Assembly (NCBI GenBank): GCA_029976025.1
Contig: JARKNX010000133.1
Location: 21,683-85,682 of the forward strand
From: Aggregatilineales bacterium
GTDB taxonomy: Bacteria; Chloroflexota; Anaerolineae; Aggregatilineales; Ch27
Reading direction: 5' to 3'
DNA length: 64,000 nucleotides
Part shown: one piece after another, positions 49,677-60,800 of the stretch
Numbering within the stretch: the stretch's first letter is position 1
Layout: every line of letters starts with the position of its first letter
The notes under the pieces: model-generated
Told to the model about the DNA's origin: nothing
What the model saw: only the letters and a program-made list of their open reading frames with translations
The model's database searches: none
Made by a program: the position numbers and the translations under genes

Positions 49677-51461
49677 ATGCTGCGCGAGACGGCCCAACAA
49701 CTTCTGCGACTGCTCGCCCGCTGGGATCGGCGGCTGCGCTTGCAGGCCAGCCTGCTGTGGGTCCCCCGGGGGATGCTGGCTGCCCTGATCGCCGGGGTTG
49801 GGCTGGCTGTCCTGGCCCGGCTGCGCCCTTTGCTGCTGCCGGAGCAGATTGCGGCGCTCAGCGCGGGGGCCGTCTTCCTGAGCATTGTTGTGGCGCTGGC
49901 CGCCATCTGGCTGCGCCAGCATGACGCGCTGGATATGGCCCGCCGCTTCGATGACCTGTTTGAGCTGCGTGAGCGGATCAGCACGGCGCTGGAGCTGGCC
50001 GCCGGGCGTATCCGATCCACCAATGAGGAGATCACGGCCCGCCAGCTTGACGACGCGCTCACCCGCGCCCGGCGGATTGACCCGCGCGCTTACCTGCCGC
50101 TCGGCATCGCCGGTCGTGAGGTTGCCGCGCTCCTGGCTCTGGCCGCCGCCCTGATCCTGTTGCTGGCTGCGGAGAATCCCCAGACAGCGGCCCTGACCCA
50201 GCAGCAGAATATGCAGAATGCCATCCAGCAGCAGGTGACTGACTTGCAGAATCTGCGCGCGGAACTGGCTCAGGATCAGGCTCTGGATGCTCAGATGCGC
50301 CAGGAGATGCTCCGCGAGCTGGATCAGGCTGTCGAACAGCTTTCCCGCCAGCAGCTTTCGCAGGAAGAAGCCTACGCCACCCTTTCCGATCTGGCCGATC
50401 GGATGCAGGAATTCGCCCGGGATCTTGTCCAGGTGGATCGGGAAGTGCTGGAAGCCGCCCGGCAGGCGGTGGAGGGCGCCGCCCGGCAGTTTGAGGAGCA
50501 GTCGCCGGCGCTGGCCGAGGCCATGCGGCAGGGCAATCTGGCGGAAGTTGCCGCCGCTATGTCCAGCCTGAGCGAGCAGCTTGGCGAGATGGAGGACGCC
50601 GCCCGGCAAAATCTGGCAGAGGCCATGCGGGCCGCCGCTGAAGAACTCTCCCAGATCAGCCCGGCGCTGGCGGAGACGCTTCGTGAAGCGGCTGAGGCGC
50701 TGGAGCAGGGCGATACCGGGGCCGCCCGGCAGGCGCTGGATGAAGCGGCCCGGCAGGCCCAGGATATGGCTGAAGCGGGAGAGGCCGCCATGCAAGCGCA
50801 GGCGGCTGGACAGCGGGCGATTGCCCGGGCCGCCCGGCAGGCCCAGGAAGCCGCCCAGCAGGTGGCCCAGGCCGGCTCCAGCAGCCAGGAGGCGGGCCAG
50901 TCGGGCAGCAGCCAGCGGGCCGCCGGGCAGCCGGAAGAAGGCCGCCCCATCCGTATTATTTCCGGCCAGCAGGCCGGCCAGGGAGGCGAGACAGCGCGGA
51001 TAGGCGGGCAGACAGCCAGCGGTCAGCCGCCGGAAGATGCTGGCGGACAGCCGACCGACGGGGCGGCCGGCCAGAGTGGGGGGCAGCAGGGCCAGGCTGC
51101 TGGCGCGGGAGAAGGTATTTCCAGCGGCGAGGAGGACGGTTTCGCCGCCAGCGGCGAGCAGATCGCGCAGGATAACAACCCCGGTGAGGCCAGCCTGACC
51201 GACTTCGAGCCAGTTTATGCGCCGCAGCGGATCGGCGCGGGCGAGGGTCAGCAGGTTCAGATCAGCGGGTCGGGCCAGCCGGGCGATCAGATCACGGGCG
51301 AGGGCGACTTCGCCGAAGCGCCGCGGGGCGAGTCCCGAGTCGGTTACGATCGCGTGTTCAGCAGCTACGTTAACGCCGCTAACCAGGCTATGGAACGCGA
51401 CTACATCCCGCTGGGTCTGCGCGATGTGATTCGCAGCTATTTCATCTCGCTTGCCCCCTGA
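49677..51461 (+). CDS. Membrane-anchored coiled-coil protein (DUF4175-like)
   Basis: A 594-residue protein. Two pairs of membrane segments (about 30-85 and 145-165) are followed by a long Gln/Ala/Glu-rich coiled coil (about 170-420), a Gly/Gln/Ser-rich disordered region and a compact C-terminal end (VFSSYVNAANQAMERDYIPLGLRDVIRSYF). The layout is like DUF4175 proteins that occur near MoxR and VWA genes. No enzyme motif is seen; a scaffold role is likely. ATG 49677 has only a moderate ribosome site (GAGAGG). Confidence 0.75.
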   Translation: MLRETAQQLLRLLARWDRRLRLQASLLWVPRGMLAALIAGVGLAVLARLRPLLLPEQIAALSAGAVFLSIVVALAAIWLRQHDALDMARRFDDLFELRERISTALELAAGRIRSTNEEITARQLDDALTRARRIDPRAYLPLGIAGREVAALLALAAALILLLAAENPQTAALTQQQNMQNAIQQQVTDLQNLRAELAQDQALDAQMRQEMLRELDQAVEQLSRQQLSQEEAYATLSDLADRMQEFARDLVQVDREVLEAARQAVEGAARQFEEQSPALAEAMRQGNLAEVAAAMSSLSEQLGEMEDAARQNLAEAMRAAAEELSQISPALAETLREAAEALEQGDTGAARQALDEAARQAQDMAEAGEAAMQAQAAGQRAIARAARQAQEAAQQVAQAGSSSQEAGQSGSSQRAAGQPEEGRPIRIISGQQAGQGGETARIGGQTASGQPPEDAGGQPTDGAAGQSGGQQGQAAGAGEGISSGEEDGFAASGEQIAQDNNPGEASLTDFEPVYAPQRIGAGEGQQVQISGSGQPGDQITGEGDFAEAPRGESRVGYDRVFSSYVNAANQAMERDYIPLGLRDVIRSYFISLAP

Positions 51462-51483
51462 ATCGGGCGGACAGGAAACCGGC

Positions 51484-52026
51484 GTGTGTAGAATCTGGGG
51501 CGTGTTGATAGCGGCTGTTGTGCTGCTGACCGGCTGTATGGCGCCGGGTGCGGCGGAGGAGACTGCGCCGGCGGCTCTGCTCACACCGACATTAGAGCAG
51601 GCGGTTGAGGCGCTCCCCGCCAGCCCGACGCCCGATCCGGCTTTGCCCGCGGTGTTGCTCCAGCAGGCCGCCGGCGCCGGGACGCTCTCCCTGGTGCGTT
51701 ACAGCGGGCCGCAGGGGACCTGTGTGGCGCTGACGTTCGACCCGCAGACCTTCCCGGTCAATCGCTGCGGGACCTTCAGCGGGCCAGGGATCGGCTTCGT
51801 GGATTCGCTGACTGATCCGGCGGGCGGCGCGGTGCGCGTGGCTTATGGGCTGGCGCTCGACCCGAACATTTCGGCGGTGGCGGTGGAATTCGCCGGCGGG
51901 GGGAACACGAATACAGCCGTTCAGAATGGCGCTTATCTGCTGGTGCTGGGCGGTGGGCAGATGCCGCAGCAGGCGATCGCCATCAACCAGTTCGGCAACC
52001 TGGTGGGCCGCTGGCCGTTCCATTGA
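51484..52026 (+). CDS. Small predicted lipoprotein
   Basis: A 180-residue exported protein with a lipobox LTGC near residue 18, a Thr/Pro-containing linker and a C-terminal domain with two Cys (GTCVALTF, NRCGTF) and VAVEFAGGGNTN. The family is not recognised. GTG 51484 follows AGGAAA; an earlier TTG overlaps the previous stop codon. It is 22 bases after the coiled-coil gene. Confidence 0.7.
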   Translation: MCRIWGVLIAAVVLLTGCMAPGAAEETAPAALLTPTLEQAVEALPASPTPDPALPAVLLQQAAGAGTLSLVRYSGPQGTCVALTFDPQTFPVNRCGTFSGPGIGFVDSLTDPAGGAVRVAYGLALDPNISAVAVEFAGGGNTNTAVQNGAYLLVLGGGQMPQQAIAINQFGNLVGRWPFH

Positions 52027-52177
52027 GGTACGCTTTTGGGGGATGTCCTGGCAGGCAGAGATTCTGACAGGAGAAGCTGTTCACACCGTGAAAGGAGGAA
52101 TGCGGCGCGATTGATCCGTCGGGGCAGGCATGTTTCGCTGCGCGCTCCGGCAGCCGTCCCCGCGCCGTCAATTTTCT

Positions 52178-53182
<1,005 letters not shown>

Positions 53183-53239
53183 AATTCGTATCAGAGACGG
53201 ATCAGGTTTTTCCTGATTCTCCGCAATGCAGGATTATCG

Positions 53240-53261
53240 GGCCGGCGCCTGATCGCCGGCC
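53240..53261. other. Perfect GC hairpin before the PP2C gene
   Basis: GGCCGGCG (53240-53247) and CGCCGGCC (53254-53261) pair perfectly around CCTGAT. A second stem, ATCAGG/CCTGAT around five T, lies near 53202-53219. They may end the moxR message partly or shape the leader of the next gene. Confidence 0.5.
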
Positions 53262-53283
53262 TCATTGAAGAAGGGTCACTGTG

Positions 53284-54381
53284 ATGGATAACCAGTCTGC
53301 CAGCGCTAACGGACAGCAGGACGCGCTCCCCCCTCTGCCGGATGATATCCGGCCCGAAGACCTGATTGAAAAATCGCAGCCTGTGCCGCCGCCCGATCGG
53401 GAACGGATGCAGGCTTTTCTGGACCCCCATGCCACGCCGGTGGACTTCCCGATTGCCGCGCTGGACGAGCCGCAGATCAGCACCCACCAGTTGCCCGCCC
53501 TGGAGACGGTCCTGCTGCGGCCGTGGCGCGGCCTGCGCTACGGCCACCGGCGGGATATCGGCCGGGTGCGCACGGAAAACGAGGATTCCACGTTCACCTT
53601 TTTCACCACGCAGCTTAACGCAGAGGAGAACCCTGACCTGGGCATCTTCATTGTGGCCGATGGCGCCGGCGGGCATGAGAACGGAGAGCTGGCGTCGGCG
53701 GTTGTCAGCCGGGCGATGATTGATGTGCTCACCCGGCTCCTCTACCAGCCGATGCTGCTCCAGCACCTCGACAAGACGGAAGAGTCCATCCCGCCGATCA
53801 CGGAGCTGCTGACCGAGGCGGTTAAGGATGCTGACAAACGGCTGCGGGATGAGGTGCCCGGCGCCGGCTCCACCCTGACGACAGTTGTGGTGATGGGCGA
53901 TCTGGCCCATATCGCTCATGTGGGCGATAGCCGCGCCTACCTGCTCACGCCGCTTGCGACCAGCAAGGAGGAGGATGCGCCGACCCCGGCGGATCAGACT
54001 CCGGCGGCGAAACAGGAGGAGGATGCGCCGCCGTTCAAGATGGAACAGCTCACGCGCGATCATTCGGTCGCCAAGCGGTTGGAAGAGATCGGCCAGATCA
54101 CGGCCCGGGAAGCGGTGAATCACCCCGAGGCCGGGCGGTTATGGAAGATCATGGGCCTGACCGATAACCTGGAGCCTGACATCAGCACGCGCCGCCTGCC
54201 GGCCCATTCCTACCTGCTGATGTGCAGCGACGGCCTGTGGAATATGCTCAGCGAGGCGGATATGGCGCGTATCATCACCAGCGCTGGCTCGCCCCAGGAA
54301 GCGGTTGACCGGCTGATCGTGAGCGCCAATGCCTATGGCGGTGTGGATAACATCTCTGCCATCGTCCTCCAGATGCCCTGA
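53284..54381 (+). CDS. PP2C-type Ser/Thr protein phosphatase
   Basis: A 365-residue cytosolic phosphatase. An acidic N-terminal 75 residues precede the PP2C domain: HRRDIGRVRTENEDS, the metal site ADGAGGHENGE (Ala where GMGG is usual), HVGDSRAYLL, LLMCSDGLWN and the final GGVDNISAIVL. An insert near 222-250 is rich in Asp/Glu/Ala. It would reverse the action of eukaryotic-type kinases, two of which are encoded at 7-12 kb. ATG 53284 is preceded by AAGGG; GTG 53281 is an alternative. It lies between moxR and the DUF58 gene. Confidence 0.92.
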   Translation: MDNQSASANGQQDALPPLPDDIRPEDLIEKSQPVPPPDRERMQAFLDPHATPVDFPIAALDEPQISTHQLPALETVLLRPWRGLRYGHRRDIGRVRTENEDSTFTFFTTQLNAEENPDLGIFIVADGAGGHENGELASAVVSRAMIDVLTRLLYQPMLLQHLDKTEESIPPITELLTEAVKDADKRLRDEVPGAGSTLTTVVVMGDLAHIAHVGDSRAYLLTPLATSKEEDAPTPADQTPAAKQEEDAPPFKMEQLTRDHSVAKRLEEIGQITAREAVNHPEAGRLWKIMGLTDNLEPDISTRRLPAHSYLLMCSDGLWNMLSEADMARIITSAGSPQEAVDRLIVSANAYGGVDNISAIVLQMP

Positions 54382-54410
54382 ACATCGACGAAGCCGTGGA
54401 AGGCTGACAG

Positions 54411-55325
54411 GTGACGGACGACAGGCTGTTCGACGAAAAGACCCTCCGTAAGCTGGAGCAGCTTGCCCTGCAGGCGCACCAGGTGCGGGCCGGTGCGATC
54501 AAGGGCGAGCGGCGCAGCACCCGGCGCGGCACGAGCATCGAATTCGCCGATTACCGCAATTACTCCAAGGGCGACGATCTGCGCCGTGTGGACTGGAATA
54601 TCTTCGCCCGGCTGGAGCGCCCGTTTGTCAAGCTGCTGGAAGAAGAAGAGGACCTGGCCGTTCACCTGCTGCTGGATGCCTCGGCCAGCATGGATTGGCC
54701 GCGCGCCGCGGCAGGTGACCTGGCCGCCGGGGAAGCCGCCCACAAGTTCACCTTCGCCCGCCGCCTGCTGGCCGGCCTGGCTTATATCTCGCTGACCGGC
54801 GGCGACCGGCTGATGATCAGCGCGCTGGGGTCGCGAGGGCAGGCGTGGGGTCCGGCCCGGGGACGCGCCCGCATTCTGGATATGCTCAATTCGGTGGCGG
54901 CTTTCGCCGCCAGCGGCGAGACGGATTTGAACGCCGCCCTGCGGGATTACGCCCTGCGCGGCGGGCGGCCCGGCCTGTGCCTGCTGATCAGCGACTTCTA
55001 TTCGCCCTCTGGCTATGAGGAGGGCCTCAAAGCCTTACAGGCCAGGGGGCACGAGATCGGGGTGATTCACGTTCTTTCGCCCGATGAGGTGAACCCGCCG
55101 CTGACCGGCGATCTGCGGCTGGTGGATGTGGAAACGAGCGCCGGTCAGGATGTGACCGTGGACGCCGCCATGCGCGACCTGTACCGGCGGCGGCTGCGCG
55201 CCTGGCAGGAAGAAATCAGCGCCTTCTGCCGGGGGCATACGATTCACTATGCGTCAGTGGAAACCTCCGTCCCCTGGGAGGAGGTGATCCTTTACCAGCT
55301 TCGTGGATTGGGGGTAGTGCGATAG
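54411..55325 (+). CDS. DUF58 protein (MoxR partner)
   Basis: A 304-residue protein with the DUF58 signature GDDLRRVDWNIFARLERPFVK in the first third and a VWA-like continuation with DASASM. DUF58 proteins are regular partners of MoxR ATPases and are thought to be clients or adaptors. There is no membrane segment. GTG 54411 follows GGAAGG. It is 29 bases after the PP2C stop. Confidence 0.9.
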   Translation: MTDDRLFDEKTLRKLEQLALQAHQVRAGAIKGERRSTRRGTSIEFADYRNYSKGDDLRRVDWNIFARLERPFVKLLEEEEDLAVHLLLDASASMDWPRAAAGDLAAGEAAHKFTFARRLLAGLAYISLTGGDRLMISALGSRGQAWGPARGRARILDMLNSVAAFAASGETDLNAALRDYALRGGRPGLCLLISDFYSPSGYEEGLKALQARGHEIGVIHVLSPDEVNPPLTGDLRLVDVETSAGQDVTVDAAMRDLYRRRLRAWQEEISAFCRGHTIHYASVETSVPWEEVILYQLRGLGVVR

Positions 55326-55393
55326 AGCGCCCGCAATCCCGGTTAGCAAACGCGCGGACGTTCAATTGAACGCCCTGATTGCCCCGTGAAGGT

Positions 55394-55421
55394 CAGACAG
55401 GGGGCTTAAGCCCCTTGCCCG
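55394..55421. repeat. Dispersed palindromic repeat, copy 2
   Basis: CAGACAGGGGGCTTAAGCCCCTTGCCC matches the copy at 35676-35703 in 25 of 27 positions. It lies between the DUF58 and VWA genes and can form a GGGGCTTAAGCCCC stem. Confidence 0.65.
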
Positions 55422-55494
55422 GCGAACACCCCCTTCTTTATTGTCGTCCCTCAGTCCGGAGTGGGTGGAAGGGGTATCGCGGAAGAGGAGTGGC

Positions 55495-57441
55495 ATGTCC
55501 TTTCTGATTCCCGCCGCCGGCCTGCTCGGCCTGCTGGCGGTCCCGATCGTCCTGCTGTACATGCTGCGCCTGCGCCGCCGCGAGACGGAGGTCAGCAGTA
55601 CGTATCTGTGGAGCCAGGTGCTGCGCGACCACGAGGCCAACGCGCCCTGGCAGCGTTTGCGCCGCAGCCTGCTCCTGCTGCTCCAGCTTCTGGTTGTGGG
55701 CCTGCTGGTGTTGGCCCTGATGCGCCCCTTCATCCTGACCCCGACGGTCACCACCGGCCGGACCGTCATCCTGCTTGACGCCTCGGCCAGCATGAATGCG
55801 ACGGATGCGCTCCCTTCCCGCTGGGAAGCCGCCCAGCGCGAGGCGCTGGATATCGTCGATGCCCTCAGCCCGACGGACAGCGTCACGGTGATTCGCGCCG
55901 CCGCAGTGCCGGAGGTGCTGGCCAGCGCCAGCAGCGATCCCGCCCTGCTGCGGAGCGTTATCCTGGATGCGGAGCCTTCTCAGGGGCCGGCGGACTGGCC
56001 GGCGGCGCTGACTCTGGCGGCTGGCGGGGCAGCGGGGGCGGAAAACTTCAGCGTGGTCCTGATCAGCGACGGCGGCCTCCCGGCGAATTTGCCGGCTATC
56101 CCGGGCAGTCTCCGCTACGTCCCGATCGGTCACAGCGGCGAGAACGCGGGTATCACGGCGCTCTCTGCGCGGGCGCGGGCCGGCCAGCCGCCGCAGGTCT
56201 TCATCGAGCTGACGAACTTCGGCGACCAGGACGTTGAGACGATCCTCAGCATCAAACTGGATGGCGAGCTGGACCGCGCAGCGCGAATGACAATCCCGGC
56301 TCGCAGCGCCGCCGTATCGTTCTTCACGGACTTACAGACGGGCTTCACCACCCTTGAGGCCGGGTTGACCCCCGCCAGCACCTCCCGCGTGCCGGACTAC
56401 CTGGCCGTGGACGACACCGCCTGGGCCGTGTATAACGCGCCGGGCGCCGGGCGGGTCCTGCTGATGACACCGGGCAATATCTACCTGCGGCAGGCGCTGA
56501 CCAGCCTGCCCGATCTCGAAGCCTATGAAGGCCGGCTCCAGGACGGCCTGCCAACCGACCAGCGCTTCGACCTGTACGTGCTCGATAGCTGGCTGCCGGA
56601 AGACGGCGTTCTGCCTGATGGCGATCTGCTGATCATCAACCCACCCGCCGATACCGATCTGTTCGTGCGGGCCGGCATCAGCGTGGCGACGGGCAACCCG
56701 CGCGTCCGGCGCGACGATCCGCGCACGCAGTACCTGAACTTCAACAATGTCAATGTCCTGGACTTCACAGTTCTGGAAGGTGTGGCCTGGGCGGAGCCGC
56801 TGGTCACGGTGGATGGCGGGCCGCTGGTCCTGGCCGGGGAAGAAGGCGGGCGGCAGGTAGCAATTATCACCTTTGACCTGCACGATTCCGATCTGCCGCT
56901 GCAAATCGCCTGGCCGGTCCTGCTGGCGAACCTGATGCAGTGGTATACGCCGGCGCGCGCCGTCAGCCAGGAGGCGCTCCCAATCGGCGGGACGCTGGCC
57001 CTGACGCCGTCTTTCGAGGCCGATGCCGTGCGCGTGACCCGCCCGGATGGCCGGACGACGACCCTGCGCGTCGGCGAAGGGCCGCTGATCTACGCCGACA
57101 CGACCCTGCCCGGCCTGTACACGGTCGATACGTATGCCGGGGCGGAGCTGCTCCAGAGCGAGCTGTTCGCCGTTAACCTGTTCGACCGCGCGGAGAGCCT
57201 GATCCGGCCCGTCGGGCGGCTGACCATCGGAGCTGATGAGGTCGGCGAGGCCGGGCGCGAGGAGATCGGCCAGCGCGAGCTGTGGGTGCTGCTGGCTCTG
57301 CTGGCTCTGGCCGCCCTGAGCGTTGAGTGGGCTGTATACTGGCGGCGGATGCGCCTGCCCCGGCCGGCAGCCCCGGCCCGCGCTGCGCCGCGGCCAGCGG
57401 CGATGCGCCCCGGCCGATGGTGGGCGCCCCGCCGGCGTTGA
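55495..57441 (+). CDS. BatA-like membrane protein with VWA domain
   Basis: A 648-residue protein. Two N-terminal helices (about 5-22 and 58-78) frame the short linker RRRETEVSSTYLW that is typical of BatA/BatB-type proteins. A VWA domain follows with the MIDAS motif DASASM near 95, then long beta-rich segments (Ig-like, 200-570) and a C-terminal membrane helix (about 595-615) with a basic tail. ATG 55495 has GAGGAG five bases upstream. It belongs to the MoxR/DUF58 cluster; such sets are often linked to envelope integrity or protein-complex assembly. Confidence 0.86.
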   Translation: MSFLIPAAGLLGLLAVPIVLLYMLRLRRRETEVSSTYLWSQVLRDHEANAPWQRLRRSLLLLLQLLVVGLLVLALMRPFILTPTVTTGRTVILLDASASMNATDALPSRWEAAQREALDIVDALSPTDSVTVIRAAAVPEVLASASSDPALLRSVILDAEPSQGPADWPAALTLAAGGAAGAENFSVVLISDGGLPANLPAIPGSLRYVPIGHSGENAGITALSARARAGQPPQVFIELTNFGDQDVETILSIKLDGELDRAARMTIPARSAAVSFFTDLQTGFTTLEAGLTPASTSRVPDYLAVDDTAWAVYNAPGAGRVLLMTPGNIYLRQALTSLPDLEAYEGRLQDGLPTDQRFDLYVLDSWLPEDGVLPDGDLLIINPPADTDLFVRAGISVATGNPRVRRDDPRTQYLNFNNVNVLDFTVLEGVAWAEPLVTVDGGPLVLAGEEGGRQVAIITFDLHDSDLPLQIAWPVLLANLMQWYTPARAVSQEALPIGGTLALTPSFEADAVRVTRPDGRTTTLRVGEGPLIYADTTLPGLYTVDTYAGAELLQSELFAVNLFDRAESLIRPVGRLTIGADEVGEAGREEIGQRELWVLLALLALAALSVEWAVYWRRMRLPRPAAPARAAPRPAAMRPGRWWAPRRR

Positions 57442-57459
57442 TGGAGGGCTGCAGAGCGT

Positions 57460-57759
57460 ATGACAACAGGCCAGAATACTGCCCAGCCGCCGCGCGTCAT
57501 CGTCTGTGTGGGCAAGAATTGCGGCGGCCTCGGCTGCGGTGCGCGCATTTACGAGCGGCTCCAGGCCATGCTGGACGAGGCCGATCCGCTCCATCCGCCG
57601 TTCAAACTGCGCGTGGCGAACTGCTTCGACCGGTGCGAAGAAGGGCCGAATATGATGATCTACCCCGGCGGCCGCTGCTTCGATCATCTGGACGTGGAGA
57701 AGGCCGTGCAGATTGTCATGGCGGAGGTGGCCGCCAGCCAGGATAATCCGCCGGAATGA
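57460..57759 (+). CDS. Thioredoxin-like 2Fe-2S ferredoxin
   Basis: A 99-residue protein with the thioredoxin-like ferredoxin Cys pattern: VGKNCGGLGCG, then VANCFDRCEEGPNMMIYPGG. Four Cys can hold a 2Fe-2S cluster as in NuoE-type or Aquifex-type ferredoxins. It carries electrons, but the partner is unknown. A redox protein inside a MoxR/VWA cluster is unusual. ATG 57460 follows GGAGGG. Confidence 0.9.
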   Translation: MTTGQNTAQPPRVIVCVGKNCGGLGCGARIYERLQAMLDEADPLHPPFKLRVANCFDRCEEGPNMMIYPGGRCFDHLDVEKAVQIVMAEVAASQDNPPE

Positions 57760-57765
57760 TCGCTT

Positions 57766-57897
57766 ATGATCTGGATAGAGGCTGACGTGGCTTTTAATGT
57801 GACTGGCGGGCGGCGCCTGGAGCGGGGGCTGGATGTCCTGGCCGGGCGCCCGGCCAGCGGATGGTTATTTGTTGCGGACAGGCTGCCAGACTCATGA
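57766..57897 (+). CDS. Possible small 43-residue protein overlapping the next start
   Basis: A short frame (start MIWIEADVAFN, end VADRLPDS) fills the gap between the ferredoxin and the large VWA gene. Its TGA overlaps the next ATG by four bases (ATGA), typical of translational coupling, and it would explain why the VWA gene has no ribosome site of its own. The frame contains a perfect 20-base palindrome (57838-57857). Its own ribosome site is poor, so it may be chance. Confidence 0.35.
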   Translation: MIWIEADVAFNVTGGRRLERGLDVLAGRPASGWLFVADRLPDS

Positions 57898-60800
57898 TTT
57901 TCACGACGCCGCTCGCGCTGCTTTTGCTCCTGCTGCTGCCCGTGCTCGCCTACCTGGGCTGGCCGCGGCTGGCCTTCCGCCGTCGCCGTGATACGGTCAG
58001 CCTGCTGCTGCGCCTGACGATTGTCACCCTGATTGTATTCGGGCTGGCCGGACTGCATATCAGCCGGGCGGCGGAAAAGCTCTCCGTCGTTTTTCTGGTG
58101 GACGTTTCCGACAGCATGGACTCGGCGGCCCAGGCCGCCGCGCTGGATTATGTCCGGGAGGCCATGCGCCATTCCGGCGCCAGCGACGAGTCGGCTGTCA
58201 TCCTGTTCGGCAGCAACGCTCTGGTGGAGCGGCCCATGCTGCCGGGGCAGGGGCTGGGGCCGATCGGCTCGCGGCCGGGCACGCTCAGCACTAACCTGGC
58301 GGAGGCGATCCGGCTGGGCATGGCGCTCTTCCCGACCGATGCCGCGCGGCGGATGGTGGTCCTGAGCGATGGCGTGGTCACGGCCGGGGATGCGGCGGAG
58401 GCCGCCCGCCTGGCCGCGGCGGGCGGGGCGCAGATCGACTTCGTGCCCTTCAGCCGCCAGCCCTCCCCGGAGATCATGGTCACCGACGTGCAGGTCCCCA
58501 CGCGCCTGAACGTGGATGAGCCGTTCGAGATCGACTACACCGTCACCAGCGATACCGAGACAGCGGGCATCGTCAGCCTGCTGGCGGGCGGCCAGACGCT
58601 GGCCCGCGCCCGCATCGCCCTGCATGTGGGGGAGAATCGTTACGTCTTCCGGCTGGATTCAGGCTTCCCGGCCACCGGCTTCAGCGATATCCGCATTCAG
58701 GTTGAGCCTGTTGATCCCGCCGCTGACGGCTTCTACCAGAACAACCAGCTCTCCGCCTTCACCGAGATCACCGGCCCTTCCCGCGTGCTGATGGTCGCCC
58801 GCGAGGGCGCGGCGGGCGCGGCAGATGTGGAGTACCTGCTGCCGGCCCTGCAGGAGACCGGGCTGGATGTGGAACGGGCGACGCCGGGCGATTTGCCGAT
58901 CGGGCTGGCCCCGCTGAGCGCCTACGCCAGCGTGATTCTGGTCAACGTGCCGGCTGCGGACCTGTCGCCGCTGCGGATGGAAGTGCTGCGGACGTATGTG
59001 CGCGATCTCGGCGGCGGGCTGGTCGTCATCGGCGGCGATCGGAGCTACGGCGTCGGCGGGTACTTCCGCACGCCGCTGGAAGATGCCCTGCCGGTGGAGA
59101 TGCAGATTCGCGATCAGGAACGGCTGCCGGCGCTCTCGCTGATCTTCGTGATCGACAAATCCGGTTCGATGGGCGCGGTCGGCCCCAGCGGCTACAGCAA
59201 TATCGACCTGGCCAAGGAGGCCATCATCCGTTCGGTAGCCCTGCTCAACCCGACGGATCGGGTGGGCGTCGTGGGCTTTGACACCAGCGCGTCCTGGGTG
59301 GTCCAGCCCACGCCGGCGGAGAATATCAACGCCATTCAGGCGCAGGTTGCCACCCTCCGCGCCGGCGGCGGGACGGATATCCGCGGCGGCCTGCAGGCGG
59401 CGGCCAGCTACCTGCCTAACGATCCCTCTACGCTCCGCCACGTCATCCTGCTCTCCGACGGCGGGTCCGACCCGTCCGGCATCCCGGAGCTTGTGGAGCG
59501 AATGCGCTCCGACTACAGCACGACAGTCAGCGTGGTCGCCATCGGCGATGGGTATGCGCCCTTCCTGCGGGACGTGGCTGCCATTGGCCGCGGCAACTTC
59601 CACTTCACCCGCGATGTCAGCACTATCCCATCCATTTTCACGGCTGAGACGGTGCTGGCGACCCGATCGTACATTGTGGAGGAGGAAGTTTATCCGGCTA
59701 TTGTCGGCGAACATCCGATTCTGACCGGCATCGCCAGCCTGCCTCCGCTGTTCGGATATGTCGCCTCCACAGTCAAAGATACAGCGCAACTCTTGATGCG
59801 CAGCCCGATCCCCAACAGCGATCCTGTTCTGGCGGCCTGGCAGTTCGGACTGGGCCGCTCGGTAGCCTGGACGAGCGACGCAACGGCCCGATGGGCCGTC
59901 AACTGGCTGCCCTGGGAGCACTACACCCGCTTTTTTGATCAGATGGTGCGCTGGACAATCACCGAAGGCGTCAACAGCAATCTGGAGATTCGGGTGGAAA
60001 CGCGCGATGGGGAAGCGGCGCTGGTGGTGGACGCCCGTGACCGGGGGGGTGACTTCCTCAACGGCCTGAATCTGGATGCTGGCGTTGTCGGCCCGGACTT
60101 GCAGTCGCAGGTGATCCCGTTGTTTCAGGTGGCGCCTGGCCGCTACGAAGGGCTGTTCACGCCGGGCGTTGAAGGGGCGTATTTCATCCGCGTGGCCGGC
60201 CGGCCGGTGGCTAACGCGCCCATAGACGTGGTGGTGGCGCAAACCAGCGGCTGGGTGCTGGCCTATTCGCCGGAGTACCGCCTGCGAGGGCAGGGGGCCG
60301 ATCTGGCGCTCCTGAACGCGGTGGCTAACCTGACCGGGGGCGGCTCGCTGGAAGGGCGGCCGGCCGATGTCTTTCGCCACGATGTGCGCGTCGCCAGCAC
60401 GCAGTTCCCGCTGTGGCCGTGGCTGCTGCTGGCCGCTTTGCTCCTGCTGCCGTTCGATGTGGGTGTGCGCCGCCTGATTGTGACGCGCGGCGACTGGCGC
60501 AAACTGACCGCCTGGGTGCAGGACCGGCTGGGCATCCAGCCGGATATCCTGACCGAACGGGCGCGCGCCGCGCAACTGGATCGCCTGCGCGGCGCTAAGG
60601 AGCGCGCCCGCCCCGATCTGCCCGCCGATCGGCCGCCGGAGTTATCCGCCGTAGATACGATCCTGCCCGCCGACGAACGCCGCCAGCCGACCGCGCCCCG
60701 GCCTGCCCCTGACCAAGACGTCGGGGCCGCCGCGGCCAGCGCGGCCGCCCTTGCCGCTCACAGACGCGCCGTCCGCGATGCTGGACGCGGGGCGGAACCA

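Noticed and set aside
49473..51584. Minus-strand frame of 703 codons opposite the coiled-coil protein
   Set aside because: Leu/Gly/Arg repeats mirror the Gln/Ala-rich coiled coil; no ribosome site or domain.
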